Positions 1-6,815 of a DNA stretch of 17,631 bases are shown here, in pieces (positions within the stretch are counted from its first letter, which is position 1; every line of letters begins with the position of its first letter). Both the position numbers and the translations under genes were made by a program. The notes beneath the pieces are model-generated. The model saw nothing but the letters and a program-made list of their open reading frames with translations, searched no databases and was not told where the DNA came from. The stretch covers positions 1 to 17,631 of the forward strand of contig JARJMX020000147.1 in NCBI GenBank assembly GCA_029335925.2, written 5' to 3'. The stretch is from Gammaproteobacteria bacterium. GTDB lineage: Bacteria > Pseudomonadota > Gammaproteobacteria > Halothiobacillales > Halothiobacillaceae.

Positions 1-862
1 GGCCCGGCGTCTGGCGCAGGCGGTGCTGTGCCATGCGCCGGGACCTGGCGGGCAGCCCTGCGATCAATGCGCCTCCTGCCGGCCCTTCCTCGCCGGGGCC
101 CACCCGGACTTCACCCTGCTTGAGCCGGAGGAGCCGGGTAAGCCGATCAAGGTGGATGCGGTACGTGATTTCTGCGCCGCCCTTCAGCTCACCAGTCAGT
201 TTAGCCATGGCAAGGTCGGCATCCTGGAGCCCGCCGAGGCAATGAATCTTGCGGCCTCCAACAGTCTGCTCAAGACCCTGGAAGAGCCGCCGACCGGCAC
301 GCTCATGATCCTGGTCACCGCGCAGCCGTCCCGCCTGCCGGTCACGGTGCGCAGCCGTTGCCAGCGCTGGAGCGTCGGCGTGCCGGATCGGGCGGTGGCT
401 GCGAGCTGGCTGGCACGCCAACCTCAGGTGGCGGGCGAGGATCCCGGCCTGTTGCTCGACCTGGTCGAGGGGCGTCCGCTGGCCGCGCTCCAGTTGGCCG
501 CCCCCGAGCGGCTGGCGAGCCGCACCCGCTGGCTTGAATCCCTGCTCCATCTGTTGCGCGCAGGGGGCAATCCGCTCGCCCTGGCGGCAGCGACCGACAA
601 GGCCGCGCTGCCGGAACTCGTGCACTGGTCTCTTCTTCTGGTGGCCGACCTGCTCCGTCTGCAGGGCGGAGCGGGAGAAGTGCTCAACCGCGACCTCGCC
701 GATCTCCTGCCGCCTATTGCCCGGCGTGTCGATGCGCGGGGGCTGTTTGGCCTGTATGATCATCTGCTCGAACTTTCCGGGCTGGTGAACCACCCACTCA
801 ACCGAGACCTCCTGCTGGAGGACCTTTTGCTGCGCTTTGCCCAACTTGGAGGTCGTTTGTGA
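1..862 (+). CDS. holB: DNA polymerase III subunit delta' (3' part, start outside window)
   Basis: This is the delta' subunit of the clamp-loader complex, which helps load the beta sliding clamp on primed DNA. The reading frame is open from base 2 and already encodes protein there, so the N-terminus (about 40 residues by comparison with the family, including the start of the AAA+ fold) lies upstream of the window. Four cysteine codons at bases 29, 59, 68 and 77 give the C-x9-C-x2-C-x2-C zinc-binding module of delta'. Further on are the box SLLKTLEEPP and the sensor-1 motif SRC (VRSRCQRW). Like other delta' proteins it is not expected to hydrolyse ATP itself. The stop codon overlaps the pilZ start by 4 bases, and holB-pilZ-tatD is the order known from Pseudomonas. 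Identification is firm; only the 5' end is missing. Confidence 0.95.
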   Translation, partial: ARRLAQAVLCHAPGPGGQPCDQCASCRPFLAGAHPDFTLLEPEEPGKPIKVDAVRDFCAALQLTSQFSHGKVGILEPAEAMNLAASNSLLKTLEEPPTGTLMILVTAQPSRLPVTVRSRCQRWSVGVPDRAVAASWLARQPQVAGEDPGLLLDLVEGRPLAALQLAAPERLASRTRWLESLLHLLRAGGNPLALAAATDKAALPELVHWSLLLVADLLRLQGGAGEVLNRDLADLLPPIARRVDARGLFGLYDHLLELSGLVNHPLNRDLLLEDLLLRFAQLGGRL

Positions 863-1200
863 ACTTTACATCCGGTATCGTCCACCACAACATCCCTGAC
901 AAGGCGACCCTATACGCCTCGTTCATGCCGTTCCTCAAGAATGGTGGGCTGTTCCTGCCGGGCCAGAACCATTTGCGTATGGGGCAGGAGATCTTCCTGG
1001 TGCTGACCCTGATGAATGAGCCCGAGCGCATCCGCGTGGCGGCCAAGGTCGTCTGGGTCACCCCGCCGGGTGCGCAGGGCAACCGCCCAGCCGGCGTCGG
1101 CGTGCAATTCCTCGAGGCCGACCAAGGTCAGACGCGCGCCAAGATCGAGAATTACCTCGCCGGTCTGCTCAAGAGCGACCAGCCGACCTACACCCTCTGA
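859..1200 (+). CDS. pilZ: Type IV pilus assembly protein PilZ
   Basis: This 113-residue protein is the eponymous single-domain PilZ, needed for type IV pilus biogenesis and twitching motility. It acts in the cytoplasm, where in Xanthomonas it contacts the PilB ATPase and an EAL-domain regulator. Diagnostic stretches are LYASFMPFLKNGGLFLPG near the N-terminus, VAAKVVWVTPPGAQGNRPAG in the middle and GVGVQF next to it. The RxxxR c-di-GMP-binding motif of receptor-type PilZ domains is not seen near the N-terminus, as is known for this orthologue group. The start is GTG at 859, overlapping the holB stop (GTGA). It is preceded by TTGGAGG with normal spacing, so translational coupling to holB is likely. 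Length and C-terminus (LLKSDQPTYTL) fit the family (about 115 to 120 residues). Confidence 0.94.
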   Translation: MNFTSGIVHHNIPDKATLYASFMPFLKNGGLFLPGQNHLRMGQEIFLVLTLMNEPERIRVAAKVVWVTPPGAQGNRPAGVGVQFLEADQGQTRAKIENYLAGLLKSDQPTYTL

Positions 1201-1225
1201 CCTCCGTTTCGTCTCGTTTTCGCCC

Positions 1226-2005
1226 ATGCTGCTTGCCGATTCCCATTGCCACCTCGACCGCATCGACCTCGCGCCTTGGAGGGGGGAGTTCGACCGCTTC
1301 ATGACGGACGCCCGCGCCCATGGGCTCGGCCTGATGGTCTGTGTGGGCATTGACCTTGAGCGCTATCCCGCGATGCGGGAACTGGTCGAGCCTTACCCCG
1401 AGGTCGTCGTCAGTGTGGGCGTCCATCCGAACGAGGATCCTGAATGTTCGCCGACGCTTGAGCGGCTGGTGGAACTTGGTCAGGATCCGCGCGTGGTGGC
1501 CATTGGCGAGACCGGACTGGATTACTATCGCACCGAACCCGGCGCCCCTTGGCAGCATGAACGCTTCCGCACTCACATCGAGGTTGCCCGCACGCTTGGC
1601 AAGCCGCTCATCATCCACACCCGCGAGGCGCGCGAGGACACCCTGCGCGTGCTGGAGGAGAGCGGTGCCCGCGATGTGGGCGGGGTGATGCACTGTTTCG
1701 TCGAGGACTGGGCGACTGCCAAGCGCGCCCTGGACATCGGGTTCTACATCTCGTTCTCCGGCGTGCTCACCTACAAGAGCGCAGAGTCCTTGCGCGAGGT
1801 GGCGAAGCAGGTGCCGGAGGATCGGCTCCTGATCGAGACCGACGCCCCTTATCTTGCGCCGGTGCCGCACCGCGGCAAGCCGAACGTGCCGCAGTACGTG
1901 CGCCATGTGGCGGAAACCCTGGCAGGGCTGCGCGGCTGGACGCTGGAGGAGACGGCGGCGCGAACCTATGCTAACGCCCGCCGCCTGTTCGGGCTCGGAG
2001 GCTGA
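1226..2005 (+). CDS. tatD: TatD family metal-dependent deoxyribonuclease
   Basis: This 259-residue TatD/YcfH-type hydrolase adopts a TIM-barrel metallo-hydrolase fold; the family has 3'-5' DNase activity. All metal ligands are visible: H7 and H9 in DSHCHLD, E95 in GETGLDYY, H131 in IIHTRE, H156 in MHCF and D206 in ETDAPYL. The frame is open further upstream, but that part runs through pilZ in another frame. The ATG at 1226 gives the family N-terminus MLLADSHCHLD and is the only sensible start. No clear Shine-Dalgarno sequence precedes it, and the gap to pilZ is 25 bases, so it is probably translated from the holB-pilZ transcript. Family assignment is firm. Which paralogue it corresponds to (YcfH, YjjV or TatD proper) is less certain, though the position after holB-pilZ favours the YcfH type. 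Confidence 0.94.
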   Translation: MLLADSHCHLDRIDLAPWRGEFDRFMTDARAHGLGLMVCVGIDLERYPAMRELVEPYPEVVVSVGVHPNEDPECSPTLERLVELGQDPRVVAIGETGLDYYRTEPGAPWQHERFRTHIEVARTLGKPLIIHTREAREDTLRVLEESGARDVGGVMHCFVEDWATAKRALDIGFYISFSGVLTYKSAESLREVAKQVPEDRLLIETDAPYLAPVPHRGKPNVPQYVRHVAETLAGLRGWTLEETAARTYANARRLFGLGG

Positions 2006-2076
2006 GCGCAGGAAGGTCGGATCAGTCTTGATGGAATCGCCGCGGCACGCGGCTCTCACAGACGCATTGAGCCGGT

Positions 2077-2101
2077 GTAGAAGCGGCGCCCCCGCCGCGA
2101 T
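2077..2101. repeat. REP-like palindromic repeat, copy 1
   Basis: GTAGAAGCGGCG is followed by CCCC and CGCCGCGAT, giving a 6-bp perfect GC stem (2083-2088 with 2093-2098) and a 4-base loop. It has the general form of the GTAGGAGCGGC-type REP elements common in intergenic regions of gammaproteobacteria. It lies just after tatD and in the same orientation as a second copy about 80 bases downstream. Confidence 0.65.
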
Positions 2102-2154
2102 GAATGCGGATGGTTCATTGGCCCGAGGGCAGGCCTCCTACGAGCCACCCTGCC

Positions 2155-2178
2155 GTGGGAGCGGCGTATCGCCGCGAC
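2155..2178. repeat. REP-like palindromic repeat, copy 2
   Basis: GTGGGAGCGGCG is followed by TAT and CGCCGCGAC, giving a perfect 6-bp stem (2161-2166 with 2170-2175) and a 3-base loop. The flank before the stem and the GA after it match copy 1, so the two are direct repeats with different loops. Between them, GGCAGG (2128-2133) and CCTGCC (2149-2154) form another inverted pair around CCTCCTACGAG, which looks like a partial inverted copy of the repeat's GTAGGAG head. The array sits between the 3' ends of tatD (plus) and the small minus-strand gene, a usual place for REP elements. It may protect or terminate both transcripts. Confidence 0.65.
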
Positions 2179-2189
2179 GGAGAGAAGGC

Positions 2190-2399
2190 TCACACCCCGC
2201 GCCAGTGCGGGTCCAGCCAGCAGCGCGGCAGCGCCTCGCCGGACGGGAAGCTGAGGTTGCTCTTCTTGAACTCCTGGGCGTCCTGCAACTCCTCGCCGGA
2301 GTGGAAGCGGCCCCGCACCGTAGCATGGCTGGGGTTGATCAGGGCGGTCAGATCGAGGATTTCGACGGCATCGCCGCTGGCGTGGTCTTTGAGATACAT
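2190..2399 (-). CDS. Conserved-looking small protein, 69 residues, function unknown
   Basis: This small gene is read on the minus strand. The ATG at 2399 is preceded by GAGGAG about 6 bases upstream, a good ribosome binding site. The product starts MYLKDHASGDAVEILDL and ends FPSGEALPRCWLDPHWRGV. It has no signal peptide, membrane segment or cysteine pair. From memory, similar 70-residue proteins with an FPSGE-LPRCW-DP ending occur in proteobacteria, sometimes labelled 'acetyltransferase', but this protein is too short to be one and I assign no function. It is divergent from the inositol monophosphatase-family gene, with 61 bases between start codons, so the two may share a regulatory region. 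It ends beside the REP-like repeats. The ribosome binding site and coding-like composition make it credible as a real gene. Confidence 0.7.
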   Translation of the reverse strand: MYLKDHASGDAVEILDLTALINPSHATVRGRFHSGEELQDAQEFKKSNLSFPSGEALPRCWLDPHWRGV

Positions 2400-2460
2400 G
2401 ATGTACTCCTCACGTGCGGGTAAAGACTCTTTTCTTCAAATTGAATATAGCAGGGCAGAC
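2400..2460. promoter_or_regulatory. Divergent promoter region between the small minus-strand gene and the IMPase-family gene
   Basis: These 61 bases are the only AT-rich stretch in the neighbourhood. On the minus strand, TGCTATATT (2452-2444) resembles an extended -10 element and would give a leader of roughly 40 bases for the small gene. For the plus-strand gene the same AATATAG segment could serve as a -10, but no convincing -35 is seen. This is a weak, pattern-only call. Confidence 0.3.
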
Positions 2461-3237
2461 ATGCAACAGAGCGCCTTCCTGAAGACTGCGATCGAGGCCG
2501 CCAAGGCCGGTGAAGCGGTGATTCGTCACTATTACGACAAAAACATCCAGGTGCAGATCAAGGAGGATCTCACTCCCGTGACCGTGGCCGACGTGGAGAC
2601 CGAACAGGCGATCAAGGCGGTGATCCAGTCCGCCTTCCCGGAACACGGCTTCTACGGCGAGGAGACCGGCAAGACCAACCCCTCGGCCGAGTACACCTGG
2701 CTGGTCGACCCGATCGACGGTACCAAGGCCTTCGTACGCCAGTACCCGATGTTCTCCACCCAGATCGCACTGATGAAGGGTGATGAGCTGATCTTGGGTG
2801 TCTCCAACGCGCCGGTGTTCGACGGCGGGCAGATGGCCTGGGCGGAGATCGGCGGCGGAGCTTTCCTCAACGGCCAGCCGATCCGGGTCAGCGGCATTGA
2901 GGTGCTGGATCAGGCCGCGCTCTCGGCCGGCAACATCAAGACCCTGGCCGGCTCGCCGAGTTGGGCTGGCTTTGGCCGCATCTGCCAGGTGGTGAACCGC
3001 ACCCGCGGTTATGGCGACTTCCTGCACTACCACCTGTTGGCCTCAGGCCGTATCGACCTTGTGATCGAGTCGGACGTCAACATCCTCGATATCGCCGCCT
3101 TGTCGGTGATCGTGCGCGAGGCGGGCGGGGTGTTCACCGACCTCGACGGCCAGCCGCTGACCCTCAAGACCCGCAGTGTGCTGGCCGCCTGCAGTCGCGA
3201 GGTCTATGCTCAGGCGCGGGGAATGCTTTTGGGCTGA
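2461..3237 (+). CDS. Inositol monophosphatase family phosphatase, possibly histidinol-phosphatase-like
   Basis: This 258-residue member of the Mg2+-dependent, Li+-sensitive phosphatase superfamily hydrolyses a small phosphate monoester. Metal-site residues are visible as E67-E68 in GEETG, then D83 and D86 in WLVDPIDGTKAF, and D210 in NILDIAAL, followed by the EAGG box. DPIDGT followed by KAF is reminiscent of HisN-type histidinol-phosphatases, but inositol-1-phosphatase, fructose-1,6-bisphosphatase or CysQ-like (3'-phosphoadenosine phosphate) activity cannot be excluded. The usual tryptophan of the WDxAA box is leucine here. The frame is open far upstream, but only from ATG 2461 does the sequence look like the family (MQQSAFLKTAIEAAKAGEAV). 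A weak AGGG lies 7 to 10 bases before it. A decayed homospermidine synthase follows 24 bases downstream with its ribosome binding site intact, so the two were probably once co-transcribed. Confidence 0.85.
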   Translation: MQQSAFLKTAIEAAKAGEAVIRHYYDKNIQVQIKEDLTPVTVADVETEQAIKAVIQSAFPEHGFYGEETGKTNPSAEYTWLVDPIDGTKAFVRQYPMFSTQIALMKGDELILGVSNAPVFDGGQMAWAEIGGGAFLNGQPIRVSGIEVLDQAALSAGNIKTLAGSPSWAGFGRICQVVNRTRGYGDFLHYHLLASGRIDLVIESDVNILDIAALSVIVREAGGVFTDLDGQPLTLKTRSVLAACSREVYAQARGMLLG

Positions 3238-3261
3238 GGTTTCGCAGGGGACGGGGAAGGC

Positions 3262-3698
3262 ATGGAGCACGCCCAACTCGCCCGGCTGGATGGCCGCCTC
3301 GTGATGCTCGGTTGCGGCAGCAGTGGCCAGGCGTCGAAGTCGATCCATCCCGGATCACCATCCTCAGCCGGGGAGGGCAGTGGTTGCGGCCCATGGTATC
3401 GCCTTCCACGCTGAGGCCCCCACCCCTGCCAACCTTGAGTCCCTGCTTGCCCGCCACCTGAGGCCGAGCGACTTTCTGCTCAACCTCTCTTACGGCGTCT
3501 CGAGTCTCGCTGTACTGGACTCGTGCCAGCCACGGCGTGGGTTATCTTGATGCCTGCATCGAACCCTGGGAGGGAGCCATGATGCCCCAGAGCCTCCGCC
3601 CGAGCAGCGCTCCAGTTATGCCTAGAGGCAACGGTCTGTTCCTGGAAGACGTGGATTACGAGGATCCCTGGCAGTTCGGCAACGTCCGGGTGTGCTGA
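3262..3698 (+). pseudogene. Homospermidine synthase, decayed (frameshifts and large internal deletion)
   Basis: This is a relic of the NAD-dependent enzyme that makes sym-homospermidine from putrescine and/or spermidine. Colinear fragments are spread over all three frames: MEHAQLARLDGRLVMLGCGS (Rossmann-fold glycine motif) from 3262; DPSRITIL from about 3342 in a second frame; HGIAFHAEAPTPANLESLL through LRPSDFLLNLSYGVSSLAVL from 3392 in a third; HGVGYLDACIEPWEGA from 3531; and a PEQRSSYA match after another shift, ending at a TAG (3623-3625). It then jumps to GLFLEDVDYEDPWQFGNVRV, which matches the very C-terminus of the enzyme, ending at TGA 3696. An intact homospermidine synthase has about 470 to 480 residues, so roughly 300 central residues are missing, along with a small deletion after the glycine motif. 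GGGGAAGG before the ATG still looks like a ribosome binding site. Four or more shifts plus deletions argue for genuine decay rather than sequencing error. Confidence 0.85.
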
Positions 3699-3735
3699 GG
3701 GTATGGTCTCATGGTGAGGTGCAATGAAGCGACGC

Positions 3736-4626
3736 TCATGAGGTCTGTTTACCCCGTGGCGTGGAGTCGAGCAACAGCTCAGTGAGCGCACGCGAGGCAT
3801 TCGATACTATGCGTCCGGCATGCCGTACCAGCCCCAGGGTGCGGTGGATGTCCAGACCCTCGACCGCCACCTCCACCACGTCATCGCCGAGCATGATCTG
3901 GGGCAGGGCGCTCCAGCCGAGGCCGATGGCGACCATGGTGCGGATGGTCTCGAGGTAGTTGGTCTCGAGGATGACATCCAGGGCCCCATGCCGTTGCAGG
4001 ATGGGGGCCTCGATAATGGTGCGGGTGTAGGTGCCGACGGCCGGTAGGATGGCTGGGTGCGCGCCCAGCTGCTCGAGCGACACGCAAGCCTGGGCAGCCA
4101 GTGGGTGCTCCCGGGCGACGGCGATCACCAGTCGGTCCTCCCACAGTGGAATGCACTCGAGCAGGGGCGAGGGGCGCAGCGGCAGGGTGACCACGCCCAA
4201 CTCGAACATGCCGCGTTCCACCGCTTGGCAGGCCTGCTCCGAATCCATGAAAGCGATATCCAGCCGCACCCTGCGATAGCTGCGGGTGAAGTCGCGCAGG
4301 ATTGGTGGCAGGCGGCGCAGACCGATGTGGTGGGAGGTGACGACCGATAGCGGGCCGCTGACCTCGCGGGAGAGGTTGGCGATGACCTGGTGCATCTCGC
4401 GTACATCGCTGAGGATACGTTCGGCCACCGGCCGTAGGGCCCGCCCGGCCTCGGTCAGGGCCACCCGGCGGCCGAGCCGGTCGAACAGGGTGACGCCAAG
4501 CTCAGCCTCGAGTTGGGCGATGCGCTTGCTGATGGCTGGTTGAGTAAGGTGCAGCTGCTCTGCGGCCAGCGAGAAGGAGGCCTGTTCTGCCACCGCCAGA
4601 AAGGCGGCGTAGTTTGATATATCCAT
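3736..4626 (-). CDS. LysR-family transcriptional regulator, probable regulator of leuCDB
   Basis: This 296-residue LysR-type regulator has an N-terminal winged helix-turn-helix at about residues 1-60 (FLAVAEQASFSLAAEQLHLT, then QPAISKRIAQLE and LGVTLFDRLGR). A linker helix follows, then the periplasmic-binding-protein-like effector domain from about residue 90 to the end. Full length is typical of the family. It is divergent from leuC with 90 bases between start codons, and a LysR gene also sits next to leuC in Pseudomonas. The intergenic DNA carries an array of ATCCAT half-sites, one of which overlaps this gene's own start codon, so autorepression is plausible. By analogy with other leucine regulators an isopropylmalate is a reasonable effector candidate, but nothing in the sequence shows this. 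The start at 4626 gives a standard LysR N-terminus, though no good ribosome binding site precedes it. The ligand and target are inference. Confidence 0.9.
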   Translation of the reverse strand: MDISNYAAFLAVAEQASFSLAAEQLHLTQPAISKRIAQLEAELGVTLFDRLGRRVALTEAGRALRPVAERILSDVREMHQVIANLSREVSGPLSVVTSHHIGLRRLPPILRDFTRSYRRVRLDIAFMDSEQACQAVERGMFELGVVTLPLRPSPLLECIPLWEDRLVIAVAREHPLAAQACVSLEQLGAHPAILPAVGTYTRTIIEAPILQRHGALDVILETNYLETIRTMVAIGLGWSALPQIMLGDDVVEVAVEGLDIHRTLGLVRHAGRIVSNASRALTELLLDSTPRGKQTS

Positions 4627-4668
4627 TGGGAATGGAATCCATGAAAAGAATCCATTGGAGTTATGGAT
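4621..4668. promoter_or_regulatory. Candidate LysR operator: cluster of five ATCCAT half-sites
   Basis: Half-sites ATCCAT (or its complement) occur at 4621-4626 (+), 4632-4637 (-, one mismatch), 4637-4642 (+), 4650-4655 (+) and 4663-4668 (-). They form three inverted repeats: TCCATT-GGG-AATGGA (4622-4636), ATGGA-A-TCCAT (4632-4642) and the perfect ATCCAT-N7-ATGGAT (4650-4668). A distal and a proximal site matches how LysR regulators occupy a recognition site and an activation site. The distal end covers the regulator's start codon and the proximal repeat surrounds the proposed leuC -35. Confidence 0.7.
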
Positions 4669-4684
4669 AGCTCATTCCTACAAT
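4655..4684 (+). promoter_or_regulatory. Candidate leuC promoter
   Basis: A -10 hexamer TACAAT (4679-4684, five of six matches to consensus) lies 18 bases after TTGGAG (4655-4660, three of six matches to the -35 consensus). A weak -35 inside the last ATCCAT inverted repeat fits an activator-dependent promoter. The predicted leader before leuC is only about 25 bases, too short for a leucine attenuator. Confidence 0.55.
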
Positions 4685-4716
4685 GCTCGCAACACATCTT
4701 TGAGGAGGGGGCCTTG

Positions 4717-6132
4717 ATGGCTGCCAGAACGCTTTACGACAAACTCTGGGAGATGCACGTGGTGCGGCAGGAAGACGACGGCACCGCGCTGCTCTACATT
4801 GATCGCCAGTTGGTGCATGAGGTGACCTCGCCGCAGGCCTTTGAGGGACTGCGCCTGGCGGGCCGCCAGCCCTGGCGGCGCGAGGCGATGCTCGCCGTGC
4901 CGGATCACAATGTGCCGACCCTCGGCCGCCGCGATGCGGGTGTGGAGGGGATCGCCGACCCCGTCTCGCGTGAGCAGGTCGCCACACTCGATGCCAACTG
5001 TGCCGAGTTCAAGATCGTCGAGTTCAAGATGAACGACGTGCGCCAGGGCATCGTCCACGTGGTCGGCCCGGAGCAGGGTTTTACTCTGCCGGGCATGACT
5101 ATTGTCTGTGGTGATTCGCACACTTCCACCCACGGGGCGTTTGGTGCACTGGCCTTTGGCATCGGCACCTCCGAGGTCGAGCATGTGATGGCCACCCAGA
5201 CCTTGATCCAAAAGAAGGCCAAGAACATGCTGGTGCGAGTCAACGGTCATGTCGGCCCCGGGGTGAGCGCCAAGGACATCATCCTCGCCATCATCGGTAA
5301 GATCGGCACCGCAGGCGGCACAGGCTACACCATCGAGTTTGCCGGCGAGGCGATTGAGGCGCTTTCCATGGAAGGGCGTATGACTCTCTGCAATATGGCC
5401 ATCGAGGCTGGGGCCAGGGCTGGCTTGGTCGCGGTGGATGAGAAGACCATCGAGTACGTACGTGGTCGCCCGTTTGCGCCCAAAGGCGAGATGTTCGAGC
5501 GCGCCGCCGCCGCCTGGCGCGAATTGCGATCCGATCCGGGGGCTCCTTTCGATCGTGTGGTTGAATTGAATGCCGCCGACATTGTGCCGCAAGTGACCTG
5601 GGGAACCTCGCCAGAAATGGTCGTGCCGGTCACGGCCGTGGTGCCGAATCCAGATCAGGAGAGTGACCCGGTCAAGGCCAATGGCATGCGTAAGGCGTTG
5701 GCCTACATGGGGCTCTCGGCCAACCAGCCGATCGAGTCCATCGCCATCGACAAGGTATTCATCGGCTCCTGCACCAACTCGCGTATCGAGGATATCCGTG
5801 CCGCCGCCGCGGTAATCAAAGGGCGCAAGAAGGCCGCTTCGGTCAAGCTCGCTATGGTTGTACCGGGCTCCGGGTTGGTCAAAAAGCAGGCCGAAGAAGA
5901 GGGGCTCGACAAGATCTTTATGGAGGCCGGTTTTGAATGGCGTGAACCCGGCTGCTCCATGTGTCTGGCCATGAACGCCGACCGTCTGGAACCGGGCGAG
6001 CGCTGTGCCTCCACCTCCAACCGCAACTTTGAGGGGCGTCAGGGCCAGGGCGGACGCACCCACTTGGTCAGCCCGGCGATGGCCGCCGCGGCTGCGATTG
6101 CGGGCCATTTCGTCGACGTGCGGCATTTCTGA
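4717..6132 (+). CDS. leuC: 3-isopropylmalate dehydratase large subunit
   Basis: This 471-residue aconitase-superfamily subunit, with LeuD, isomerises 2-isopropylmalate to 3-isopropylmalate in leucine synthesis. The three cysteine ligands of the [4Fe-4S] cluster are C352 (IGSCTNS), C413 and C416 (GCSMCLAMN), with the usual spacing. The substrate-site block [28 protein letters not shown] is also present. The frame has an earlier ATG at 4663, but the ATG at 4717 follows GAGGAGGGG (4702-4710) with 6-base spacing and gives the family start [16 protein letters not shown]. The earlier ATG lies inside the operator and promoter. It is the first gene of leuC-leuD-leuB-asd and is divergent from a LysR regulator. 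No gene for 2-isopropylmalate synthase (leuA) is in the window. Confidence 0.97.
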   Translation: MAARTLYDKLWEMHVVRQEDDGTALLYIDRQLVHEVTSPQAFEGLRLAGRQPWRREAMLAVPDHNVPTLGRRDAGVEGIADPVSREQVATLDANCAEFKIVEFKMNDVRQGIVHVVGPEQGFTLPGMTIVCGDSHTSTHGAFGALAFGIGTSEVEHVMATQTLIQKKAKNMLVRVNGHVGPGVSAKDIILAIIGKIGTAGGTGYTIEFAGEAIEALSMEGRMTLCNMAIEAGARAGLVAVDEKTIEYVRGRPFAPKGEMFERAAAAWRELRSDPGAPFDRVVELNAADIVPQVTWGTSPEMVVPVTAVVPNPDQESDPVKANGMRKALAYMGLSANQPIESIAIDKVFIGSCTNSRIEDIRAAAAVIKGRKKAASVKLAMVVPGSGLVKKQAEEEGLDKIFMEAGFEWREPGCSMCLAMNADRLEPGERCASTSNRNFEGRQGQGGRTHLVSPAMAAAAAIAGHFVDVRHF

Positions 6133-6144
6133 GGAAGCTAAGCC

Positions 6145-6780
6145 ATGCAAGCCTTTACCCAACACACCGGCATCGTCGCACCACTCGATCGCCCGAACGT
6201 CGACACCGACGCGATCATCCCCAAGCAGTACCTGAAGTCCATCCACCGTACCGGCTTTGGTCCCCATGCCTTCGACGACTGGCGCTACCTGGAGCCGGGC
6301 GAGCCGGGGATGGACCACTCCAAGCGCAAGAAGAACCCCGACTTCGTGCTCAACCAGCCGCCCTTCGACCGCGCCACCATCCTCTTGGCGCGGGAGAACT
6401 TCGGCTGCGGTTCCTCGCGCGAGCATGCGGTTTGGGCTCTCGACCAGTTCGGTTTCCGCGCGGTGATTGCCCCGAGCTTTGCCGACATTTTCTTCAACAA
6501 CAGCTTCAAGAACGGTTTGCTTCCCATTGTTCTTCCTTCGGAAACTGTCGACCGCCTGTTCCAAGCCGTGACGGCGAGGCCAGGGCTTGAGCTGACCATT
6601 GATCTTGAGAGCAAGACCATCCGCGGCCTTGGGGATGAGGTCCTAACCTTTGATGTCGATGATTTCCGTCGCTACTGTCTGCTGCATGGCCTGGATGATA
6701 TTGGTCTGACTTTGCGGCATGCCGATGAGATCCGCGCCTACGAGGCGCGCCGCAAGGTCGAGGCCCCTTGGCTCTTCTGA
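6145..6780 (+). CDS. leuD: 3-isopropylmalate dehydratase small subunit
   Basis: This 211-residue swivelling-domain partner of LeuC completes the isopropylmalate isomerase heterodimer. Family motifs are [20 protein letters not shown] near the N-terminus, [17 protein letters not shown] around residue 80 and [20 protein letters not shown] after it. It starts 12 bases after leuC. Its ribosome binding site GAGGAAG (6131-6137) overlaps the leuC stop, so the two subunits are made from one message in coupled fashion. Length fits the bacterial leuC/leuD-type small subunit (about 200 to 215 residues), and nothing appears truncated. Confidence 0.97.
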   Translation: MQAFTQHTGIVAPLDRPNVDTDAIIPKQYLKSIHRTGFGPHAFDDWRYLEPGEPGMDHSKRKKNPDFVLNQPPFDRATILLARENFGCGSSREHAVWALDQFGFRAVIAPSFADIFFNNSFKNGLLPIVLPSETVDRLFQAVTARPGLELTIDLESKTIRGLGDEVLTFDVDDFRRYCLLHGLDDIGLTLRHADEIRAYEARRKVEAPWLF

Positions 6781-6815
6781 TTCATAAGTTCAATAAAATT
6801 GCATAAGGCACTGAA

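Noticed and set aside
1016..1225. Open frame of 70 codons joined to the front of tatD
   Set aside because: It runs through pilZ in another frame and lacks similarity to TatD; the catalytic HxH motif begins right after the ATG at 1226.
2104..2460. 119-codon in-frame extension upstream of the IMPase-family gene
   Set aside because: It covers the REP-like repeat and the opposite-strand small gene, has no family similarity, and the protein family starts at the ATG at 2461.
3323..3550. 75-codon frame in the gap after the IMPase-family gene as an independent small gene
   Set aside because: Its second half is a fragment of homospermidine synthase and its first half is out-of-frame sequence, so it is part of the pseudogene.
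4641..4670. Nine-codon frame MKRIHWSYG before leuC as a possible leader peptide
   Set aside because: It contains no leucine codons and no ribosome binding site, and it falls within the operator and promoter, upstream of the likely transcription start.
4678..6564. Long minus-strand open frame (628 codons) opposite leuC and leuD
   Set aside because: It lies antisense to two well-identified genes, its translation resembles no family, and high GC bias readily produces such antisense frames.
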